From Planctomycetaceae bacterium UBA4655 (lineage in GTDB: Bacteria > Planctomycetota > Planctomycetia > Pirellulales > UBA1268): 6,595 nt of DNA. Under the pieces are notes generated by a model, which was given only the letters and a program-made list of their open reading frames with translations, made no database searches and was not told where the DNA came from. This document shows positions 1 through 4,886 of the stretch, piece after piece. The stretch is from the NCBI GenBank assembly GCA_002405515.1, contig DHLZ01000074.1, positions 1 to 6,595 of the forward strand. Direction: 5' to 3'. Each line of letters starts with the position of its first letter. Positions within the stretch are counted from its first letter, which is position 1. Position numbers and translations under genes: made by a program.

Positions 1-135
1 GGACGCTCACTGCGGTCCTCCGGACCTCCGCTCGCTCGGAGCTGCCTGCGCGCGCGGCATCCATCCCTTCGCTTGGCAGCTTCTCCGGCTACATGGCACG
101 GGCAGCCCCTCACGGTCCAGCGTGCTGCTGATGGT

Positions 136-294
136 ACGGAAGCCCGAGGCGCGAGCCGAGAGGGGCGTTGAGGAAGCCCTGTGCGTGTATGTCCGGTCAC
201 GCACAACCTCGCTCGCAACGCCGTCGGAATGACGCCCGCCCGGTGAGTGGACGCCACGGCAACTCCCCTCTCGGCTCGCGGCTCGGGCTTCCGT
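136..294. repeat. Long imperfect inverted repeat, 35-bp arms
   Basis: The arm at 136-170 is the reverse complement of the arm at 260-294 with two mismatches over 35 positions. The shared core is CGGAAGCCCGAG plus GAGCCGAGAGGGG in one orientation. The arms are separated by 89 bases. A shorter copy of the arm's end, GGAAGCCC, recurs at 172-179 and, inverted, at 302-309. A second, alternative pairing exists: GGCGTTG at 164-170 can pair with CAACGCC at 216-222. This fits a dispersed palindromic intergenic element (REP/MITE-like) or a pair of inverted copies of one. Planctomycete genomes commonly carry GC-rich interspersed repeats of this style (general knowledge, not checked here). No transposase and no clear target duplication are visible. 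Confidence 0.75.
180..205. repeat. 8-bp-stem hairpin inside the inverted repeat
   Basis: TGTGCGTG at 180-187 is followed by a 10-base loop and its exact reverse complement CACGCACA at 198-205. It sits inside the possible 164-170/216-222 pairing, so the two could stack as a nested stem if transcribed. There is no T-tract after it on either strand, so it does not look like an intrinsic terminator. Its role is unknown. Confidence 0.5.
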
Positions 295-351
295 GTTTGT
301 GGGGCTTCCGTATCGGGATGGCCCGAGTGGGCGGTGCGGTACACTTCCGGC

Positions 352-1488
352 ATGCTTTGGATCGCCTGGAAGATGCTCGTCGGGAATCGCGTGAAGTACC
401 TCGGCATCGTGTTCGGGGTGGTGTTCGCGGCGCTTCTGATCGCGCAGCAGTCGTCGATCTTCTGCGGGCTGATGTCGCTGACGATCAGCCAGATCCGCGA
501 CGTCGAGGGGCCCGAGATCTGGGTGATGGACGGCAACGTGCAGTTCGTCGACGACATCAAGCCGCTGGCCGACACGGAACTCTTCCGGGTCAAGGGCGTC
601 CCGGGCGTCGATTGGGCCGTCCGCTTCTACAAGGGGATCGTCAGGGCGAGGCTCGAGGAGGGGACCTACGAGCAGATGATCCTGATCGGGATCGACGACG
701 CGACGCTCGTCGGCTCGCCGGAGCAGGTCTTCATGGGCTCGATCGCGGCGCTGCGGACGCCGGACGCGGTGATCATCGACGACGCCGGCTACAAGCGGAT
801 CTGGCCCGGCGAGCCGTTCCGGCTCGGACGCGTGTTCGAGATGAACGACCACCGGGCCGTGGTCGTCGGCATCACGAAGGCGAGCCGGACGTTCCAGAGC
901 TTCCCGATCGTCTACACAAGGTACAGCCAGGCCGTGCGGTTCGCGCCGCCCGAGCGGAAGGTGCTCTCGTTCGTCCTCGCGCAGCCGAATCCCGGCGTGC
1001 CGGCCGATGAGGTCTGCCGCCGGATCCGGGCGCAGACGCGGCTTTTGGCGCTCACGAAGAGCCAGTTCACCTGGAAGACGATCTTCTACTACCTGCGGAA
1101 GACGGGCATCCCGCTCAACTTCGGAATCACCGTGCTGCTCGGCTTCCTCGTCGGCACCGCCATCGCCGGACAGACCTTCTACCTCTTCACCGTCGAGAAC
1201 ATCCGACAGTTCGGGGCGCTCAAGGCGATGGGCACGAGCAACTGGACGATCCTCCTCATGGTCCTCTTCCAGGGCCTGCAGGTGGGCGTCGTCGGCTACG
1301 GTGTGGGCGTCGGCCTGGCGGCGTTGTTCGGGTATGTTTCCCGCAATCTTTCGCGGCTGTCGTTCTTCATGCCCTGGCAGGTGCTCGTGATCACCGCCGC
1401 CGCCGTGTTCGTGATCGTGCTGCTCGCGAGCCTCCTGTCGGTGCGCAAGGCGCTCGTCGTCGATCCGGCGATCGTGTTCCGAGGATGA
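352..1488 (+). CDS. ABC exporter permease, FtsX/MacB-type (DevC-like)
   Basis: Inner-membrane subunit of an ABC exporter of the MacB/FtsX class, 378 residues, close to the usual DevC length of about 385. The topology is characteristic: one N-terminal membrane segment (about 17-39), a large periplasmic domain (about 40-250), then three membrane segments (about 253-280, 297-330 and 340-363). The stretch ENIRQFGALKAMG (282-294), between the second and third segments, is the typical cytoplasmic coupling region of FtsX-like permeases, which contacts the ATPase. These proteins usually work as dimers and drive export mechanically from the periplasmic side. I chose ATG 352 because the protein then starts MLWIAWKMLVGNRVKYL, as in the family. 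The in-frame GTG at 247 would translate part of the inverted repeat. No good Shine-Dalgarno precedes 352. The gene ends four bases before the ATPase start. Substrate is unknown; cyanobacterial DevBCA exports glycolipids, but that cannot be transferred here. Confidence 0.88.
   Translation: MLWIAWKMLVGNRVKYLGIVFGVVFAALLIAQQSSIFCGLMSLTISQIRDVEGPEIWVMDGNVQFVDDIKPLADTELFRVKGVPGVDWAVRFYKGIVRARLEEGTYEQMILIGIDDATLVGSPEQVFMGSIAALRTPDAVIIDDAGYKRIWPGEPFRLGRVFEMNDHRAVVVGITKASRTFQSFPIVYTRYSQAVRFAPPERKVLSFVLAQPNPGVPADEVCRRIRAQTRLLALTKSQFTWKTIFYYLRKTGIPLNFGITVLLGFLVGTAIAGQTFYLFTVENIRQFGALKAMGTSNWTILLMVLFQGLQVGVVGYGVGVGLAALFGYVSRNLSRLSFFMPWQVLVITAAAVFVIVLLASLLSVRKALVVDPAIVFRG
1481..1485 (+). promoter_or_regulatory. 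Ribosome binding site for the GTG start at 1493
   Basis: GAGGA lies inside the last codons of the permease gene, seven bases before the GTG at 1493. It supports the GTG as the true ATPase start and suggests translational coupling between the two genes. Confidence 0.6.
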
Positions 1489-1492
1489 GCCT

Positions 1493-2233
1493 GTGACTGG
1501 AACCTCGCCGAGCATCGACCGTGGCGGGGAAATCGCCGTCCGCGTGCGGGGCGTCACGAAGCGGTTCGGCGCCGGCGAGTCGGCCACGTTCGCGCTGCGG
1601 GGGGTGGACCTCGACGTGCCCTACGGCGAGCTGCTCATGCTCGTCGGCCCGAGCGGCTGCGGGAAGACGACGCTCGTGTCGATCGTGGCGGGCACGCTCC
1701 AGCCGACCGACGGCGAGGTGGTCGTGCTCGGCCAGGATCTCGTGGCCATGGGCAACGGGCGGAAGGTCCGTTTCCGCCGCGACAACGTCGGATTCGTTTT
1801 CCAGTCGTACAACCTGCTGCCGGCGCTCACGGTCGCGGAGAACGCGGCCGTGCCCCTGCTCATCGCGGGCTGGAAGCGGTCGCGGGCGGTCGAGCGGGCC
1901 GCGGGGGTGCTCGACGAACTCGGCCTCGGCGACAAGCTCACGAGCCTCCCGACCGAGCTTTCGGGCGGGCAGCAGCAGCGGGTCGCCATCGCGCGGGCGC
2001 TCGTGCACGAGCCGCGGCTGCTGGTATGCGACGAGCCGACGAGCGCCCTCGACGCCGAGAATGGAAGGATCACCATGGAATTGATCGAACGGATCGCGGT
2101 CCAGCCCGATCGGGCCGTGATCGTCGTGACGCACGACTCCCGCGTCTACGCGTTCGCCGACCGGATCGCATCGATGGAGGACGGCCGGATCGAGTCGGTC
2201 GCCGGAGGCCCGCACGCCGCGGGTGTTTCATGA
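1493..2233 (+). CDS. ABC exporter ATP-binding protein (DevA/MacB-NBD/LolD-like)
   Basis: Cytoplasmic ATPase that powers the exporter, 246 residues, normal length for a stand-alone nucleotide-binding subunit of this class. All motifs are intact and in order: Walker A GPSGCGKTT (52-60), Q-loop Gln104 in FVFQSYNLLP, signature LSGGQ (156-160), Walker B LLVCDE (176-181, catalytic Glu181), D-loop SALD (184-187) and switch His214 in VVTHD. The FQSYNLLPALTVAEN stretch after the Q-loop is typical of the MacB/LolD/DevA subfamily that pairs with FtsX-type permeases. The start is a GTG with GAGGA seven bases upstream. The gene sits four bases after the permease and its stop overlaps the adaptor start, so the three are almost certainly one transcript and one complex. 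Nothing is missing or broken. Family assignment is firm; substrate is unknown. Confidence 0.95.
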   Translation: MTGTSPSIDRGGEIAVRVRGVTKRFGAGESATFALRGVDLDVPYGELLMLVGPSGCGKTTLVSIVAGTLQPTDGEVVVLGQDLVAMGNGRKVRFRRDNVGFVFQSYNLLPALTVAENAAVPLLIAGWKRSRAVERAAGVLDELGLGDKLTSLPTELSGGQQQRVAIARALVHEPRLLVCDEPTSALDAENGRITMELIERIAVQPDRAVIVVTHDSRVYAFADRIASMEDGRIESVAGGPHAAGVS

Positions 2234-3363
2234 AGGCCGACTCGCGGGTCATCGAGCGGCCGCGGACCTGGGGGGACTTCCTCACGCAGGTGATTCTCCC
2301 GCTCGCGGGGCTCGCGCTCCTGGGCTTCGCCGGCTGGTTCGTCTGGAGCACGCGGATGATCTCGCGGAATCCCCCGCCTCCGATCGAGCCGGCGAGGAGC
2401 CCGTTCAGCGACACGCTCGCCGCCGCGGGAGTGGTGGAGGCCCAGACCGAGAACATCGCGGTCGGCTCGGCGCTCGCGGGCGTCGTCGTGGAGGTGCTCG
2501 TGAAGGTGGGAGACGCCGTCGAGCCGGGCACGCCGCTGTTTCGACTCGACGACCGCGAACTGCGCGGGCAGCTCGCCGTGAAGCGGGCGGCCGTGTCGAT
2601 GTCGCGGAGCGAGCTGTTGCGGCTGGAGGCCGAGCCACGCCAGGAAAAAATCCCCGTGCTGGTCGCGCAGGTGAACGAGGCGAAGGCGAAGCTGGTCGCC
2701 GCCGCCGACGCCCTGAAACGATCGGAGGACACGTTCGCGAAAAAGGTGACCACCGAGCAGGAGCTTGTCGAGAAGCGGGAGGCGGTCGTGGCGGCGAAGG
2801 CGGCCGTGGAAAAGACGCAGGCCGACCTGAAGCTGCTCGAGGCCGGCTCGTGGGAGTACGACCGCGACGTGACGCGGGCCCAGATATCGCAGGCCGAGGC
2901 GGAGGTGGCGAAGACGGAGATCGACATCGACCGGCTGACGGTTCGTTCGCTCGTGAGCGGCCGGGTGCTCCAGGTGAACGTGAGGCCGGGCGAGTTCGTC
3001 GGGGCGCCGCCGGGGCAGCCGCTCGTGATCGTCGGCAACGTCGAGAAGCTCCACGTCCGCGTCGATATCGACGAGTTCGACATCCCCAGGTTTCGTTCGG
3101 GCGCCGAGGCGACGGCGGTGCCGCGGGGCGATCTCCAGCAGCGGTATCCGCTGTCGTTCGTGCGGGTCGAGCCGTTCGTCGTGCCGAAGAAGTCGCTCAC
3201 CGGCGACAACACCGAGCGGGTCGACACCCGCGTTCTCCAGGTGATCTACCAGTTCGACCCGACGACGGCCGAGGGCCGGGGCCGGCCGAGCCTGTTCGTG
3301 GGGCAGCAGGTCGAGGTCTTCATCCGCAGCGCCCCGGCGGATTCCCAGGGTATTTCGCGGTGA
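2230..3363 (+). CDS. HlyD-family periplasmic adaptor (DevB/MacA-like membrane fusion protein)
   Basis: Periplasmic adaptor of the exporter, 377 residues, linking the inner-membrane pump toward the outer membrane. Order of parts: short cytoplasmic tail, one membrane anchor (about 18-40), first half of a biotinyl-lipoyl-like domain (about 74-107, with VEVLVKVGDAVEPGTPLF), a long alpha-helical coiled-coil hairpin rich in Ala, Glu and Lys (about 110-232), the second lipoyl half (about 236-270, SGRVLQVNVRPGEFV), then a beta-barrel and membrane-proximal region to the C-terminus. The ATG overlaps the ATPase stop as ATGA; the nearest GGAGG (2204-2208) is too far upstream, so translation is probably coupled. 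The hairpin tip (about 168-179, TFAKKVTTEQEL) does not show a clear R-x6-L-x6-S motif of TolC-docking adaptors. No TolC-like gene lies in the window, so the outer-membrane partner must be encoded elsewhere or be absent. Confidence 0.93.
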   Translation: MKADSRVIERPRTWGDFLTQVILPLAGLALLGFAGWFVWSTRMISRNPPPPIEPARSPFSDTLAAAGVVEAQTENIAVGSALAGVVVEVLVKVGDAVEPGTPLFRLDDRELRGQLAVKRAAVSMSRSELLRLEAEPRQEKIPVLVAQVNEAKAKLVAAADALKRSEDTFAKKVTTEQELVEKREAVVAAKAAVEKTQADLKLLEAGSWEYDRDVTRAQISQAEAEVAKTEIDIDRLTVRSLVSGRVLQVNVRPGEFVGAPPGQPLVIVGNVEKLHVRVDIDEFDIPRFRSGAEATAVPRGDLQQRYPLSFVRVEPFVVPKKSLTGDNTERVDTRVLQVIYQFDPTTAEGRGRPSLFVGQQVEVFIRSAPADSQGISR

Positions 3364-3392
3364 AAATCCACTTGCCCCGGTCGCCCGCGGCT

Positions 3393-3399
3393 GGGAGAG
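3393..3399 (+). promoter_or_regulatory. Ribosome binding site for the ATG at 3408
   Basis: GGGAGAG ends eight bases before ATG 3408, a good distance and a good match. It is the main reason to prefer 3408 over the next in-frame ATG at 3480, which has no comparable site. Confidence 0.5.
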
Positions 3400-3407
3400 T
3401 CCCGCGA

Positions 3408-4886
3408 ATGTCCGCTGCCCTCTCCCCGGTCGTGAACGATCGGCCCGAGGGCAGGGTGCGGCCCAGAGCCTCGACGCCAATGCAGACGCCACTCAATTGC
3501 TCGCGACCGGCCCCGTCGCGTCCGCTCCGTCGGGCGTTGGCCGTCGCGGTGCTGCTCGCGCGGGTCGGCGGAGCGGGCGAAGGGGACTCGGCAAGCAAAG
3601 CCGTCCGTGTCGCGGAGCCACGTCCGCTGCCGGAGGTGGCGACGGTGCGGGACACGGACGGCGTGTTCCTTTCGGACGCGGACGGCCGCAGGCTCTGGCA
3701 ACGCGCCCTGGCGACCGTCGCCTCCGAATGGCCGATCGCACGGATCGTCGAGCCCGACTTCACGTCGGTGCCGCCGCGGCCGGGCGTCATCGAATCGTCC
3801 TGGATCGAGCGGTCGATGGCCGTGCGATCCGCCTCGTGGCCGCACTGGCCGGTGGAGCGACACCGGGCAATCGTCCGGCTCGTGCCCGCGGCGGGCGGGG
3901 CCTGGCTCGAGGGCGGCATCGAGACGCAGTCGCTCGCCGGAGAGGGGGAATCGGCTCCCGACCGGCTGCCGCTCGACGTCGTCGCCGGCGTCGAACGGGT
4001 TGGTCACTGGCAGGATGCCTCGTCCGACTCGATCGAATCGAGGCGGCTGACCGCCGCCCTCGCCTCCCGCATGGCGGCCCCTGAGGAGATGATCTATTCG
4101 CTGCCGCCGCTCCAGGAACGGCTGCCGGGGCCGCCGCAGCCGCCGTGGGCCGGCAGCCGTCATCCGCGACTGTCGCGGGCGGCGTACGTCGTCGCCGACG
4201 ACTACCGCAACTTCTATTCCTGCGAGAGCCTCGCCGGGTTGACCGCGGCCTTCGGCGCCGGCGCGCTCATGGCCAACACCGGCTTCGACGAGACGATGCA
4301 GCAGGCCTGGCAGAGGAGCGTGACGCCGTCGGACCTCGGGACGTTCTTCTCCGGCGTCAAGGACATCGGCGAGGGCCGCTACGCGCTGTCGGTTTTCGGC
4401 GTGGCGGCGGTCACTGGCTACGTGTTCGAGGGGCGGCCCGCCGGCGACCTCATCGGCCAATGGGGCACGCGGTCGCTTCGGATGTTCGTCGTGGGGGCGC
4501 CGCCGGTCTACGTCATGCAACTGGCCACGGGGGGCTCGCGGCCCTCCGACAACGAGTCGGTCAACAGCGGCTGGAAGTTCTTCCAGGACGACAACGGGGT
4601 GAGCGGCCACGCCTTCGTGGGCGCGATCCCGTTCCTCGCCGCCGCCGGGATGTGCGAAGACCCCTGGTTGAAGGGAGGGCTCTACGTCTGTTCGACGTTC
4701 GTCGGTTTCTCGCGGATCACCGACGACGCCCACTACCCCTCGCAGGCCTTCCTCGGCTGGTACATCGCGTTCGCGAGCATGATGGCCGTCAATCAGACCG
4801 ACCTGAACGTGGCGGGCCTCGAGGTGCGGCTCATGCCGATGGCCGTCAACGGCGGCAGCGGCGTCGGGCTCGAGACCAGGTGGTGA
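3408..4886 (+). CDS. PAP2-superfamily phosphatase-like protein with extra N-terminal domain
   Basis: 492 residues in two parts. Residues about 70-240 form a soluble domain I cannot name; segments such as SEWPIARI and GVIESSW recall N-terminal domains of planctomycete lipoproteins, from memory only. Residues about 255-465 are PAP2-like: RP at 378-379 (C1), SGH at 399-401 (C2) and SRITDDAH at 435-442 (C3), with hydrophobic segments around 275-290, 325-340, 357-373, 401-414 and 447-460. PAP2 enzymes remove phosphate from lipid or polyisoprenyl phosphates at membranes. Both histidines (401 and 442) and Arg378 and Arg436 are kept, but the C1 Lys is Gln371, the Pro of PSGH is Val398, and the Asp normally four residues after the C3 His is Gln446. 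Activity is therefore uncertain. ATG 3408 is chosen for its ribosome site and coding-like codon use; ATG 3480 (468 residues) would place a weak signal-like stretch, RRALAVAVLLA, nearer the start. It may share the exporter transcript, 44 bases behind the adaptor. Confidence 0.78.
   Translation: MSAALSPVVNDRPEGRVRPRASTPMQTPLNCSRPAPSRPLRRALAVAVLLARVGGAGEGDSASKAVRVAEPRPLPEVATVRDTDGVFLSDADGRRLWQRALATVASEWPIARIVEPDFTSVPPRPGVIESSWIERSMAVRSASWPHWPVERHRAIVRLVPAAGGAWLEGGIETQSLAGEGESAPDRLPLDVVAGVERVGHWQDASSDSIESRRLTAALASRMAAPEEMIYSLPPLQERLPGPPQPPWAGSRHPRLSRAAYVVADDYRNFYSCESLAGLTAAFGAGALMANTGFDETMQQAWQRSVTPSDLGTFFSGVKDIGEGRYALSVFGVAAVTGYVFEGRPAGDLIGQWGTRSLRMFVVGAPPVYVMQLATGGSRPSDNESVNSGWKFFQDDNGVSGHAFVGAIPFLAAAGMCEDPWLKGGLYVCSTFVGFSRITDDAHYPSQAFLGWYIAFASMMAVNQTDLNVAGLEVRLMPMAVNGGSGVGLETRW
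4846..4886. other. 41-bp convergent coding overlap
   Basis: The + strand PAP2 gene stops at 4884-4886 and the - strand protease stops at 4846-4848 (TGA on the minus strand). The shared 41 bp encode the last 13 codons of each gene, including the basic tail of the PEP-CTERM signal on the - strand and VNGGSGVGLETRW on the + strand. No intergenic space is left for a terminator. A small 6-bp stem (4890-4895 with 4902-4907) follows the PAP2 stop but lacks a T-tract. Confidence 0.8.

Larger units (their letters stand above)
1..351. other. Intergenic region with repeats, no gene seen
   Basis: No reading frame here looks like a protein. The open frames that cross it are extensions or antisense shadows of the downstream permease gene, and their translations are low-complexity Arg/Ala/Gly-rich sequence. 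The leftmost 50 bases contain two short adjacent hairpins: GGTCC-TCC-GGACC at 14-26, then CTCCG-CTCGCT-CGGAG at 26-41. A long inverted repeat and an inner hairpin occupy 136-294 and are listed separately. The last 57 bases (295-351) must hold the leader of the exporter operon. A TACACT hexamer at 340-345 resembles a -10 box but has no matching -35 element and lies too close to the ATG at 352 for an ordinary leader, so I do not call a promoter. Confidence 0.6.

Noticed and set aside
317..345. Possible sigma-70 promoter with TACACT at 340-345
   Set aside because: No -35-like hexamer lies at the right spacing, and the box is only six bases from the permease ATG.
247..351. Upstream extension of the permease to a GTG at 247
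   Set aside because: The extra 35 residues would be encoded largely by the inverted repeat arm and do not resemble the family N-terminus; MLWIAWKMLVGNR at 352 does.
7..1587. 526-codon open frame on the - strand across the repeat region and the permease gene
   Set aside because: Its translation is Arg/Asp/His/Pro-rich with no domain or membrane pattern, and it is antisense to a clear permease. It is a GC-driven shadow, and part of it is simply the inverted repeat read the other way.
2223..3407. In-frame extension of the PAP2 gene back across the adaptor gene
   Set aside because: That frame is wholly overlapped by the well-supported HlyD-family adaptor, and its translation is Arg/Gly/Ala low-complexity sequence. 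The lack of stops reflects high GC.
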